The notes under the pieces were generated by a model that worked only from the letters and a program-made list of their open reading frames with translations, had not been told where the DNA came from and ran no database searches. The position numbers and the translations under genes are program-made. Of a stretch of DNA of 64,000 nucleotides, positions 12,423 to 25,000 are shown piece after piece (within the stretch, counting starts at the first letter, position 1; every line of letters starts with the position of its first letter). The stretch covers positions 250,001 through 314,000 of the forward strand of contig JAQFVV010000144.1 of NCBI GenBank assembly GCA_028023455.1, read 5' to 3'. Source of the DNA: Epiperipatus broadwayi (lineage: Eukaryota > Onychophora > Udeonychophora > Euonychophora > Peripatidae).

Positions 12423-12849
12423 CTATATATATATATAATGTGTTTATTTTCTCTTCTTTCATTAATGAAATGTTAAACTGTTAGGAAAATAATTATATTT
12501 AGAGTATTTAGAAAATACAAATTGTTTTTTTTTAATATCTCTTTTAATATAAGGGTTCCAGATAACAGCCAAATTCTAAAATTGAGAGAATCAATGAGAG
12601 GAAAAGCTTACATTTAATGGACTGATTAGATATTTTACTTTGTATGTATAACCCTCATTATTTTAAATGCAACTATAAACTATAGTATTAACATGAAGGT
12701 GAAAGGGGGCATTACTGGAAAAAATAATTCCAAGATCTTTCTATTTTTAAAAATGATTTTAAAATCATGAGTAAAATAGGAGAACTGTAAATTTCAGATT
12801 TTTTTGCGTATGAGACAACAAAGTATTTGTCTTTATTAATCATAATTTT
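12423..12849. other. AT-rich spacer beginning with (TA)n
   Basis: The stretch begins with a TA repeat abutting the LTR-like element. No gene or repeat partner is recognised. Confidence 0.6.
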
Positions 12850-14560
12850 GTTGTTGATACATCATGTAACAAAATTAACTATATCATTATGTATTAAAGA
12901 GCAATCAGAAAAGGAATTAATGCATTTGAAAATTTTACAGTCATCAGCATAATAAATAAAATGGGAATATTTTATACTATCCCTGAGATCATTAATAGAT
13001 ATATTGAACAACAATGGGATCAGAAGGTTAGCTTTAGGATATTCCAATTGAGCAAGAGTAGAGTGAAGATATATTATGATTATATTTAACAAAAGCTGTT
13101 CTGTAATGTATAACTGATTCAAACCATTTGATTAGTGATTTTGAAAGTTGTAAATTATATAATTTAGCTAAGAGAATATTGTGGTCAATTTTGTCAAATG
13201 TTTTAGATATATTCAAAATAAATACCAAGTATGCTTTGATCTTTTATAGTATGGGCAATATGATCAGAGATCATGATAAGACTGGTTTCAGTTGATTAAA
13301 AAACCATGTTGATTGGGGCCTAGAAGTTTGCTAATATCTAAAATAATCTTATCATAAATACAATGCTCAAAGATTTTGGTAATAGTATATAAGACAGAAA
13401 TAGATCTATAATTCATAAATATTAACAAAATCACTCTTTTCTTTATTTTTCTGTAATATCTTTTATAAATACAATTTATTCAAACCACTTCAAACACTTT
13501 TTAGCAAAACCCTTTATATATATAGCAACCTGTGAAAATCTTCGTATCAACATATATATATAATCCCAGTCCATTTTTCACAGAGGGCAATACTGGATTT
13601 CTTAACCATGTGGGATGATTTAATATATATATATATGGTTTTGCCAAAAAGTATTCAAAGTGGTTTGGATAAATTGTATTTAGACCTATAATTGTTAGCT
13701 ATATTTTTAAATCCATTTTTATAAATTGAAAAAATCTTTGCCATTTTTCAAGTTGTGGGAAAACTGCAACTTCTTATATAGAACATGTAAATATATGACT
13801 GAGAGGAGATGCAATAAATTTAGCACAGATTTTATATATAAAAGAAGTAATATCAGGATCTAAACTAGAGTTCAATCTGAATTTTTTAGTAGGAAATAGG
13901 ATATTAGGTTCAGAAAAGTAATCAAAGATTTTTTTTCTGTACAAGATACATTTGAAATATTAAAAGTAGAATGGGACTGAGAGGAATTGGCGATCTCAGA
14001 AAAGTATTTAGCAAAATCATTTGCTTTCAAAGTAGTGTTACTATTATGCTGCAATTTCCTTTTGGTTAGACTATAATCTAAGGACCAAAATTTTAGGGGA
14101 TTATTAGAAAAAAATCGATTCCATATTTTGTATAATTTTTTAATGATTTTCTTCATAATGAATTTCATTAATATAAAATTAATAAAATTATTGTAAATAT
14201 ATTTTTTATTTTGAGGTATTGTCTGCGATGGTATGATTTGTTTTTTAGTTATTTTTTTGGGTTATTGAGAAATACAGAGAAAAATGATTGCTTCAGATAA
14301 TTTTTGTTGGAATATAAGAATCTAACTGATTATTAAATTTATTCATAAAAAAATCAATGCAAAAATTAGTGTCGCATCAAAGTCTGTGAAACTATATTGC
14401 TACAGCCTCTAAGATGCTGGTAAAGGAAAGAAAATGTTCTATATCATTAAATTTCCAAAGATCTATTGATATTCTTTAAGCTATATGCACCCTGCTGCTG
14501 TAACTATATTTAAAGTCTCCAGCAAGTGAGAAGAAATCTATTCATCAAGTGAATTTATGA
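12850..14560 (-). pseudogene. Decayed LINE reverse transcriptase (jockey/CR1-like)
   Basis: Reading the minus strand from 14560 down: traces of an endonuclease end (AGDF-like near 14520), then SLTKRKLQHN and KANDFAKYFSEIAN (14168-13872), then NYRSISVLYTITKIFEHCIY and LLGPNQHGFL (about 13420-13300), then ISKTFDKIDHNILLAKLYN (13228-13034) and finally FNISINDLRD and YYADDCKIF (13122-12862). These follow the order of non-LTR reverse transcriptase motifs: NYRPIS, GF, DxSKAFD, PLLFNIxINDL and YADD. Both catalytic aspartates of YADD remain, but stops and frameshifts split the frame at least four times. It is split by a MITE at 13466-13682. Clade is judged from motif wording only. Confidence 0.8.
13466..13682. 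mobile_element. MITE with TA ends inserted in the LINE
   Basis: The arms (about 13466-13520 and 13625-13682) are reverse complements starting TAAATACAATTTAT, through CAAACCACTT, to GCAAAACC. The 217-bp unit begins and ends with TA, as expected for a Tc1/mariner-type TA target duplication. It carries no coding sequence. It interrupts the reverse transcriptase just before the NYRPIS region, so it is younger than the LINE. The core holds (TA)n tracts. Confidence 0.75.
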
Positions 14561-17168
14561 AGACTTCCCTAATAACAGAAAAAAAGAAAAAAGAAAAATG
14601 ATGTTTGAAAATCCATTATTTATTTTTATTAATATGATATTCATATTATAATATTAAAAAGGCCTTAGTCATAAAACTGAAAGACATTAATTATTGCGAT
14701 GTGTTCGATTTATACATCAATATTTAGAATCAATGGTATATATCTACGACAAACTTAGTATGTTTTTGTTTTGTTAATAAATTGTTAAATTATTGTTCTA
14801 TTAATCCATTTGGTGATTTCACACATATATGCTAATTTGTAAATCATCTACAACTCTGAGATAACATGCAGACCACTGGTGAATATGCTGGGATGTCACT
14901 ATAATAATTGGCAGTGATAGTGATCATTATTTTATTGGTATTCTCAGTAAACTTTCTCTGTTGAGAAGCCCTTTGTTGGCTGGAATTTTTTTTTGATTGA
15001 AACCTAAAACAAATAAAATACTGATAGGAGTACTTGTGATTATAAATACAAATCATCATCATCATCATCACATTGGTTTGTATTATTATTGAAATTTTAT
15101 TAACCATTCAATTTATTTACATGCACATATGGAAGATCTCATAATATAGGCATAATTTAGTAATGAAGTTATATGTATATGTACCAATATATATGGGTTT
15201 AAACCCATACCAATAATCGTCAAATTACAATTACAATATATATGAACTTATTCTAGACAAAACTATTAAAAAAAACATTTGATAAATTAGTTATTCTTTA
15301 AACTGAATTATTTGTCATAAAATTGCTATTTAATTATTATTATCTTACAAATAAATTTTTTTAAAAAATATATGAAATATTAAAATATTTAAACAATTTA
15401 TTAATTTTTCTCTCTGCCAATTTTCTATTTTACTACTTTTTTCTATTTGCATGTACTTAATAAAATTTTTTTAAAATTATAAATGTACATGCATTAGATA
15501 CTTGATCTAGACTTCTTATATTTAAGTCTTGACCATGTCAATATATATATATACATAAATGATCTCTGTAATGAAATAACTTGACTATCGTTTTCAATGT
15601 ATGGGCTATTTTTTTTTCTTCTATTGATTCTTTTTGAAATCTCAAAACATATACTGGAACATATATATATATATTCATTATGCCAATATAAAAAATAAAT
15701 AATAACTATAGCCAGATTATATATATTGTCTTTATATAATGATAAACACATTACTATGAAAGGTTTATGATAATTGAATTGATCATCAGTCTGTCATGCT
15801 TTTATTCTCAGAGTTTATGGTAAATTTTAAGATACAGACAGAAGGAAGTTTTCATGATAGCTAAGCCCACATGAAATTGAAGTTTGTTATATATACATAT
15901 ATGCAGAAATTTATCATGTGTGTGCTGTATGGACGCTTTTTAAATACATATAAAAAAAGCATATGGAGTTATGAATATGGGCTAGTACACTAAGATAGTG
16001 CTTGTACATTGCAATGTATTATGTTATTCATATGCATTTGCAATTTATGTATATAATTAAACAGTTTAGCTTCAATTCCATTAAATAAGTTTGTGCATAT
16101 ATATATATATTAAGAATTGGAGCATGTATGAAAAAAAAATTTTTTTTGTGTGATTCATCATTATCGATACCTTTTAAAGTGTAATGTATAAGTAGACATT
16201 TTAAAATTCATTATGCTTGGATTTAAATCAAGTTTTCCTTTCTTTCTTATTTTTATTATTATAACACTCTTAAATGCTTCAATACATTACATGTATAGTC
16301 CTGTTCGGAAGGGAGTAAACAATTTTTAATTTGTTTTCAGTCATTATGAAGACAATTTTTTGGGCTAAGTTTTTTAGTTTTATAAAAAAAAGAAAATAGT
16401 TATATATTTCTACTGGGGTTTTGCCATTATATTTGTGGTTTATCTAATGTTGTTTTTTGTAATTTTTTTAGGAGAATATATCATGTTTTTTGTGATTATT
16501 TGCATAGCAAAGTTTCATGAAGATGGGGCCACTTATAGATTTAATGATGTTGGGAATTATTATTAGAGTAATGATTACTTTAAAAACATAAGTTACCTCA
16601 ATCAACTAGAATTGATAGTATTTAGAATTTTTTTAGATGTTTCTGATTTTGCCTAGTTATAAAATATGGAAGAAAATTGTTTTTTCTTTTAGAATTCTGC
16701 ATTCTAATGTTATTTTTATTATTATTTGTGCTATGACACAACAAATTTTGAAATTTGTTATGACAATTAAGGAAAGGTTTCTTCCAACTTTAAATTGAAA
16801 GAAAAGAAGGTTATCCTGACAACTAATTTTAGAAAATTTATGTGAATATTAGGAATTATTTTAAGTAAACTTTTTCACTGCTTTGTAAGGACAATTGGTC
16901 CCTCAAAACTCATTGTAAAGCAAGAAAATTGAGTGAAAAGTAATGGATTATAATGGTTTTCTATGAGAAAAAATTTAGCTCATTCTTGTGGATAAAAATT
17001 GTTATAAATTATGAATAATATATTAACAAATAACATATGTAGTTGTTAAAAAAATGCCTAATGTACAATATATGCATATGTAAATATGTATATTATGCAG
17101 ATATGCATTAAAATATATATGTAGGCAAGATAATAAAAACACTTAGTTTAGTTATTTTTATAATCTAT
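14561..17168. other. AT-rich non-coding stretch with microsatellites
   Basis: A (CAT)n run lies at 15052-15070, and several short (TA)n tracts occur (for example near 15540, 15660 and 16100). The 85-87-codon frames at 14844-15107 and 15494-15751 on minus overlap these simple repeats and show no family signal. Nothing else is supported. Confidence 0.6.
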
Positions 17169-17318
17169 CCATTCAGCATTCATTGTCATTCAGTTTTCTG
17201 AGTCACCAGTTGCTCATTCAAAGAGTTTATCATTTTTCAAATCCCATTCAGCATCCATTGTCATTCAGTTTTCTGAGTCACCAGTTGCTCATTCAAAGAG
17301 TTTATCATTTTTCAAATT
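17169..17318. repeat. 75-bp tandem duplication
   Basis: The block beginning ccattcagcattcattgtc (17169-17243) is repeated at 17244-17318 with a single visible substitution (catt to catc). The near identity implies a recent duplication or an assembly artefact. Confidence 0.9.
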
Positions 17319-18110
17319 CTTTAATAGTTATGGGTTTTTTGGGGAACTCCAAGTGTTGTTAGCAGATAATCTCTAGAAAAAAATGTAAAATGAATGTTTG
17401 ACTTGCTTCTTTGATTTTCTCTTCATACAGCATATTATAAGATCTCATTAGTTGTTTTAAGGCATTTTTAGATTTGATATTCCACTTGAAGGCATATGTG
17501 ACTGTAAACATAAAAAAAATTTTGTTTTTTGGTATTATTAGAAAAAAAAAAGTTATTTCACTATACAAATGTACAAAAAATGGGCTGTGAAAGAGAAAAT
17601 AAGCTTGAAGTTGACATATATATTCTTCCGCAAAATTGTTAACTATTATAGTGAAAATAAGACCATACTGAATTTTTATTTTTTTAAAATTCATAATCTT
17701 ATACTGTTTATATGAAAATTATTTAGAATTAAAAAAGCAATGGTTAACAGTAGAGACTTATTATTTATTAAAAGTGAGTAGCAAAATTATGGAAATGCAC
17801 ATTACAGAATTGTAATCATACAGTTAATTTGAAAAAAAAAAATCTAACACATTATAAAAGCAAAAAAAACCCAAACAAATATATCTAATGCATTCTGTGT
17901 TTTCATATTGTAATCAATATTTAAGGCTTTTTTAAAACAATATTTACTATGCAGATCTAAGTAAACAGAAACTTATGTATGAATACACTATGTTGGCATT
18001 TTTTTTGAAATGACGTAGAATTTTTTCGAATAGTGCACTACTTGTGAAGGCAGAGATACAAACTATTTAAATAGATATTGAAGATATGAATCTTTTTTTC
18101 AATTTATTGT
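17319..18110. other. AT-rich non-coding stretch
   Basis: No gene is recognised. The 111-codon minus frame at 17359-17694 is phenylalanine/isoleucine/lysine-rich with no motif and is probably chance. Confidence 0.5.
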
Positions 18111-18574
18111 ATTAAAGCACAACAGCTGAGCGCTTTCAAAGGATCTTGCCTTCATAATCATAGCTTGCTTACATTTAAATTTATGCAAATATGCTAATTC
18201 CATCTTTTTGATAGAGAAAAACACGTGTCCTTCCTGTTTATGGCATCACTGTCGCAAGAGATAAATAAAGCCTCTTTGATCTTTCTTTTGAGGTCATGTC
18301 TCTCTCTACATACCATGAGTGCATTCCGGACAATCCTACCATCGTATGTAGAGAGAGACGTGACCTCAAAAGAAAGATCAAAGAGGCTTTATTTATCTCT
18401 CGCGACAGCGATGGCTTTATTTATCTCTCGCGACAGCGATGCCATAAACAAGAAGGACACGTGTTTTTCTCTATCAAAAAGATAGAATTAGCATATTTGC
18501 ATAAATTTAAATGTAAGCAAGCTATGATTATGAAGGCAAGATCCTTTGAAAGCGCTCAGCTGTTTTAATATTTT
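18111..18574. repeat. Large foldback element with roughly 200-bp arms
   Basis: The left arm (about 18111-18313) and right arm (18344-18574) are close reverse complements around a 30-base loop at 18314-18343. Arm ends read aacagctgagcgcttt and its complement. The right arm carries a tandem duplication of about 28 bases (ctttatttatctctcgcgac repeated at about 18385-18440) absent from the left. Two plus-strand frames of 86 and 90 codons at 18225-18568 exist only because of the hairpin. It resembles the 56190-56554 element in sharing gcgctttc and agaaagatcaaag blocks. It probably belongs to a MITE/foldback family. Confidence 0.85.
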
Positions 18575-18686
18575 TAGTTAGCTATTTGTATTTGTATTAA
18601 CAGCTTTTGGGAGCAGTTAGCGCATGCACACGCACTTGTGCTTTATTACATACATTTCCCAAAAGTAAAATTATTTAACTTAATCG

Positions 18687-19186
18687 NNNNNNNNNNNNNN
18701 NNNNNNNNNNNNNNNNNNNNNNNNNNNNNNNNNNNNNNNNNNNNNNNNNNNNNNNNNNNNNNNNNNNNNNNNNNNNNNNNNNNNNNNNNNNNNNNNNNNN
18801 NNNNNNNNNNNNNNNNNNNNNNNNNNNNNNNNNNNNNNNNNNNNNNNNNNNNNNNNNNNNNNNNNNNNNNNNNNNNNNNNNNNNNNNNNNNNNNNNNNNN
18901 NNNNNNNNNNNNNNNNNNNNNNNNNNNNNNNNNNNNNNNNNNNNNNNNNNNNNNNNNNNNNNNNNNNNNNNNNNNNNNNNNNNNNNNNNNNNNNNNNNNN
19001 NNNNNNNNNNNNNNNNNNNNNNNNNNNNNNNNNNNNNNNNNNNNNNNNNNNNNNNNNNNNNNNNNNNNNNNNNNNNNNNNNNNNNNNNNNNNNNNNNNNN
19101 NNNNNNNNNNNNNNNNNNNNNNNNNNNNNNNNNNNNNNNNNNNNNNNNNNNNNNNNNNNNNNNNNNNNNNNNNNNNNNNNNNNNNN
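18687..19186. other. 500-N assembly gap with repeated edges
   Basis: Exactly 500 N, a typical placeholder size. The 19 bases before the gap (aaattatttaacttaatcg, 18668-18686) are repeated directly after it (19187-19205). The contigs therefore overlap at their ends, so the true gap may be zero or negative. A 200-residue translation spanning the gap is meaningless. Confidence 0.95.
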
Positions 19187-20984
19187 AAATTATTTAACTT
19201 AATCGAATTTATTGTATTGCATTTTCATCATAAAAAATAATTATTAACTACATGAAATTATGCTCACATCTTTTTAACCACAAATGTATTTACTAATAGT
19301 TTCAATTTGATTGAAATTAACATTTATAAAGATTTTAATCTAAAATTGATTGACTCAATATTTTAACTAATATTTACATTGTACACAATTAAAAATTAAA
19401 TATTAATAGTATATGAATAAAATTTATTTTAGTTTTATGCTGAATGAAGTTTTCAATTTTTTTTCATTTCTACACATTAGGGATAGCATTTGTTATTGGG
19501 GCAAGTAGATTAAGTGTTATTTTGAATTTAGATTTAGTAATTTTTGATCATATAAAGTTCATTATATAAAATTCATTATTACTTGTGTAATTCATGGAAT
19601 CATTTTTTTTCTAAATAACATGATAACTTAATTACAATATGATAATTATAATTTTTGCTGCAAGTCGAGTATTGTTCATAAGAATTTTAATTCATAAAAA
19701 TGAGTAAATACAGTGTACAATTTTAAACAACACACATCTCTTAAAATTTAATACTGTATCAATGTACTTGATTGTTGTATGTCATCAAAATATGATTTTG
19801 ATTATTTATTCTATTGAATGAAACACTGGGGGATTGTAATTATTAACGATGAAAATCTTTATTTTGGATATGTCAGTAATGAAGTTCTGATTGTTTTGCA
19901 AGGACTCTAGATGAAAATTAAACAATATATTATATTGTACATTCATTAATCGTATTTTAAGTTTATAATCAGAATATATACAGCACTGTAATATTGTGTA
20001 CTGTATTGTGTATTATGAATAAACTCTGTAATGTACAATTTCGGTATGAAAGTCGCTATTTTGCTTTTGGATGTTATAGCTTTAATAACTATTCGATAAT
20101 ATTATCAGTCTTATAAAATGGCTCCAAAATTTTTTTGAAAATTGTTTTTGATTGTTATAATCGATAATCAATTGTAAATCAAAATAATCGATACAAATTG
20201 ATGATGATCGCTATTGTGAATCGACAGAAAATCAAGTGCTAAGCGGGATGTAGATGTATTTGTCTAAATTAATTTATAGTGAATGCTTATTTCAAAATAT
20301 CCTGTTTTTTTTTTTTGCAGACAATCAGTGAAATTATTTAGAAAGTTGCATCACAAGTTTATTTAAAGTTTATAATTTTTAATATTACAAAGAATTGTTG
20401 ATTAATATTGTTTAGTGTATCAAAATATTTAAAGTAACAGTTTAAAAAAAAATTTCTTTATACTAGGTTTCAAGGCACCTATTAATTGTTTATTTCATTT
20501 AATTTTTTACTGCCAAATTATTAAATAATATGACAATTAATTTTATGAGTCAGCCAGGAACTGTTTGATTCATTTTGGTATCAAGTTATATATGTTAGTT
20601 TTTAAAGCAATTAATTATTCATGTAGCTGAATAATTTATATCTCTATATGATAATTTCAAAGCCAACTATAAATATTATTTTAAAATTGTCTCTGCTGCT
20701 GTATTATTTGTATATAAAGAAATCACTCCTTTCATTACTATTTTAAACAGATAGTTGTAATTATTGGGGGAAAATATGTTAACACATTTGATTCAATTAG
20801 GTCCTTCTGTTGCCAAGTTAACCAGAGTCAAAGTGTATATTAGAAATCATTAACATATTTCCCTTTCAATGTATTTACAACAAAGTTTGAAATATAGAAA
20901 CTATAATAGAAATTTTTTTAAGATGTAAGTTTGTGCACGTAAATGTAGTGAAGAAATTGATTAAAAATAAAAATTCTCACGCAA
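19187..20984. other. AT-rich non-coding stretch
   Basis: No gene is supported. A T-run ending in gcag at about 20307-20321 looks like a splice acceptor, but the 14 codons after it run into a stop and carry no recognisable signal. Short IR-like AATCGATTATCG motifs occur near 20160. Confidence 0.5.
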
Positions 20985-21141
20985 GTTTATAAAAATCACA
21001 TGATCACCCCCTCTTATGCTTGTGTATAACTGTTGTTAAAACAGGCACAAACTCACTATATATATTGCCCCACACAGCAAGCTAGAGTAATCAATGGATG
21101 CCAGAAAGCTTGTGCATAAAAACTTCATCTAGTGCCTACTC

Positions 21142-21200
21142 ATCCAATATCCCCAGACTAGTTTCTGGCTTATGGCCTTCGTCAGTGAGGAGCCTTGGAT
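21142..21200 (-). ncRNA. Hammerhead ribozyme motif, family A (core intact)
   Basis: On the minus strand, in order: distal stem I ATCCAA, loop GGC, proximal stem I TCCTCA, core CTGACGA (21185-21179), stem II GGC-CATAA-GCC flanked by an unpaired A on each side, core GAAA, C-TA-G stem III, and GTC. Predicted cleavage is between 21156 and 21155. It is followed by TGGGGA pairing with TCCTCA (one G-U) and TTGGAT pairing with ATCCAA. All catalytic-core positions of a type I hammerhead are present. The A-A at 10.1/11.1 departs from the usual G-C. Stem III is only two base pairs, but ACTAGT is palindromic, so dimeric cleavage is plausible. Confidence 0.7.
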
Positions 21201-21889
21201 CTGAGAGCACTGCATCTATATCTTAAGGATCTAATGCAACCCTCCAGCAACCACCTTTTATCTCCATTTAACTACAAAAAACACCTTAATGTTTTCAATC
21301 CAAGCCCATTAGCTTATATAGTCATATGGGTCTGAACCCAGTTCAGTACCCATACATTTTGGTGTCTTTGGTACTTTAATAATCATAGCCACCACTATCC
21401 TATTAGGCAGGATTGGTTTTAAGCCAATAAATATCACATGATCACCTCCTCTTATGCTTGGGTATAACTGTTGTTAAACAGGCACAACTCACTATATATG
21501 GCCACACACAAGCTAGAGTAATCAATGGAGCCAGAATACGTGCATAAAATCCCCATCTAGTGCCTACTCATCCAATATCCCCAGATTAGTTTCTGTTTTA
21601 ATAACAGTTATACACAAGCATAAGAGGTGATCATGTGATGTTTAGTGGCTTAAAACCAATCCTGCCTAATAGGGTAGTGGTGGCTATGGTTATTAAAGAA
21701 CCAAAGACATCAAAATGTATGGATACTAAACTGGGTTCAGACATATATGACTATATAAGCTAATGGGCTTGGATTGAAAACATTAAGGTGTTTTCAGTTT
21801 AAGACTCATAGTTTTGTAGTTAAATGGAAATAAAAGGTGGTTGCTGGAGGGTTGCATTAGATTCTAAGATCTAGATGCAGTGCTCTCAG

Positions 21890-21948
21890 ATCCAAGGCTC
21901 CTCTCTGACAAAGGTCATAAGCCACAAACTAGTCTGGGAATATTAGAT
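21890..21948 (+). ncRNA. Hammerhead motif, family A, decayed
   Basis: This is the reverse-orientation copy. The core box reads CTGACAA (G8 to A) and the second box CAAA instead of GAAA, so cleavage is not expected. The flanking stem I halves (ATCCAA and ATTAGAT) are also weakened. It shows what neutral decay of the motif looks like beside the intact copy at 21142-21200. Confidence 0.65.
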
Positions 21949-22067
21949 GAGTAGGCACTAGATGGGGATTTTATGCACAAGCCTTCTGGCATCCATTGAT
22001 TACTCTAGCTTGCTGTGTGTGGCAATATATATAGTGAGTTGTGCCTGTTTTTTTATGTTTATAAAAA

Positions 22068-25000
22068 GTAATACTGTTCAATTTTTAATAAAATTTATAG
22101 TCTGTATCTAAAGTTAAAAATAAAACGATGATTTTTTAATCTAATAAAGAATGATTGATGATTATTTGCATATTTATTGAAGGATGTAAACCAAGTTTAT
22201 CTAATTTGCATAAACAAATGCATAGCAATGATGAAAGGCTATTGGTGAATGGTCTAATTGAAGCGATTGAGACAAAATGATTGTATGTATACTTATATGA
22301 AGAACCATCATTCGCAGATTAAGTTTACATATATAGTTAGAAAAATCTAGAATTACACAAGGTGAAAATGTTATACAAAATGAAAAAGTGCACAAATAGA
22401 ATCACTTTTATGCTAATAACAAATTTACCTTATCTGCCATTTAGTAATTACAAAACATTTTTAATCCGGCAAAATAGTTGTCTAAGAGAAATTGAGAATC
22501 TTAGTAATTAAAAACTGTGAAACTTAACATTTTTTTTTCTAATAACCATTTGTATTGTTTTTTTTACTATTATAAATACTTTAAAGTTTTGGTATTTGTT
22601 TTAAAATCTCGTTAAGCCTGATATTCCATCCAAATCTGAGTGGTTAGAAGGGATGCCATTATTAAGTGCTATCGTCTAAATTCTTCATTTATTGTTCAGA
22701 AAATGATCAAAATAGTTTCTTATTAATTCAAAATATCACGATGATATAAAAGTGTGCTATCTATTGATTTAATGAGATTCCTAAACCATTTTTCAATTTT
22801 CTATGCTACTTTTAAAGTTTTTCTGATTTGATGTAAAACGCATTATTGGACGTGTAAATCTGTAGTTAAAGTGTTTAATAAAGGAGTGAGAAAAATAATT
22901 ATCTGTATTCAAAATTGTAGGAATAATTATTTAAAGTTAACTGTTTAATTTTTTAAAAAACAACAACAACAACAGAAAAGTTAATTTTATTTTCAATCTA
23001 ATTAAATAAAATAATAAAAAGAAATAGTTCTCAATCACTGTTACAGATTCAACAAAAAACAGAATATCAAACAGTTTATATATATAAGCAAAAGTTACTA
23101 TTTCCTATTAAGTTTTTTTAATTTCTCAAAGCAATCTTTTTAAATGCTTGACTGTTGTTCAAAAAGTAATTTCCTGAGCCTATAACTCCTTCCTGGATTA
23201 ATACCTCATTACAGTTCCTTTAAGATTATTATTTTAAGATTGCTTTTGAAATATTTTTTTTTATATGTGTTTTATTACTAAATACATTATTATATTTAAA
23301 GAATATTAAAATATTTAAATAATTTCTGAACAAATATATAAACATGCCTTAATAATTTCTCTATGAAAATTGAAAAACTGATATTTTTGTAGAAGAAAAA
23401 ATAAATATAATAATATTACGTTATAATGGTTTATAGTCAAATTTTGACTTTATCAAAACAGTCTTGAGGTTAGAAAATATGCAATGTTTAACGCTGTGGA
23501 TATGTCGGCACTTATCTGTTTAATTATTTACATAATAGAAACTGTCAAAGAATATGAAATTATATTATTGCTACCATCAACATTTATACATTGTTCACTT
23601 AAGCTGAAATTTCGTTAGTATTTGACTATATTGATATGAGTAATAGAAGAGCATTGTGCAGACGCAAGCTTCAGGAAATTATACACCAATGTTGAGTAAC
23701 TCTCTATGTATATTTGTTAATAATGTTCTATTAGCCAACATAAATTACAATTAAGTCTATGAAAAAGCTAAATGTTAGAGTTCACATATCAATTGCTAAA
23801 ATAATAGATCAGACTGGTGTTACTCAAAACTTTCTGAATTGATATATAAAAATTCCCTACAATGATAGCTAATATTTTAAGAGCTTTTACTAGCTACTGC
23901 TACAATAACAATTTCTAAATTGATATGAAGTTGTTATATCTCGCTGTGTCTTCAAATAATGGATTAGTCCAGATTTCATTTTATCTTGATCAGATTTAAC
24001 ACTCATCACCACAGACCAATGGATATACAAATGGATGTTGTACATCCATTGGCAAGAATGGGCCAATAGCTGATGATGCTCAGTGAATATGATTATTTCC
24101 ATTATAGATGGGGATCTGGCCATAAATAGTCAATCCATTTGGAGGTGGGATTAGACAATTAACTGTCAAAGCTGAACTACAGTATGCTGGTTGTCCACTA
24201 TATGATTAATACAGTGAGACAAGTTTATGTTCAGGGCCAGAAGCTTCTAGAATCTAAATCAGACATCAGGCAAGTTGTCATAGTACATCTAGAAGTGTCA
24301 CCATATCTATTCAAGAGGCAGGCTTTCACAATTTAACTGGAAATTGTAGGTAAATTTGTAAGGGTACCTGAAGTCTTTTCCTAAGCTATACTTCATCAAA
24401 GATAACAGGCAGGAGTATAACAGTGTATTTATTGTAAGTACACATTTTATACTTGTTTATATTAATAAATATATATTAATCATATTTATACAAGCTTATG
24501 TTTATCATTAATCATGCAACAAGTATAACAGAAATAAATAAAAAATCACCCATTCAGTTATAATTGTATAGGTTATGCACAACTTTCTGATGATTGGTAG
24601 CTCAACCTTTTAACTCCATTGTTTATCTATGATTTTATCTGTGATGCATATCTACACATAATAATATAATCTATTGTATGAAGTATACAATTAATTACTT
24701 GCATTAATACATTTTTGCATAAGCATCTAATAGATACTTTAGTAAAATGATTGTTAATGAGGATAATTTGAGCAGATATGTTTACTTAAAAAACATAATG
24801 TTATACTGGCTTTGGTAAACTGTTTGCATAGTAGTTAGTCTGAATACTCTTATGATGTGTTGGTTCTCTTGGAAAGCTAAATTTTCCATGATGAGCTATA
24901 TAATCCAGTTTAGATAAATTTTTTCTGACAATATATGCACTATTTTAATCTGAATTCTTTCTAATATATATTTTAACTGGCTATATTGACTCACTAAATT

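Larger units (their letters stand above)
20996..22056. mobile_element. Family A array 1 (hammerhead-bearing)
   Basis: Three pieces of one roughly 430-450-bp unit: a full forward unit (20996 to about 21430, starting tcacatgatcac), a truncated forward unit (about 21430-21596), then a full reverse-complement unit (about 21597-22050). The array is flanked by an 11-bp direct repeat gtttataaaaa at 20985-20995 and 22057-22067, which fits a target-site duplication made when the whole array inserted as one block. Each full unit contains a hammerhead-like motif on the strand opposite its forward reading. No protein is encoded. Array 2 (30056-31002) is the same family. Inverted plus tandem layout with TSDs recalls Penelope-like pLTRs and retrozymes. 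Confidence 0.75.

Noticed and set aside
18225-18568. Two overlapping plus-strand frames of 86 and 90 codons
   Set aside because: Both are by-products of the foldback arms and its internal duplication.
18638-19240. 200-codon frame across the gap
   Set aside because: Almost all of it is N; there is no real coding sequence.
23996-24205. Minus-strand frame with VNCLIPPPNGLTIYG, reminiscent of a sushi-domain start
   Set aside because: It has one in-frame TGA, lacks the remaining conserved cysteine/tryptophan pattern, and a different frame over the same DNA is open for longer.
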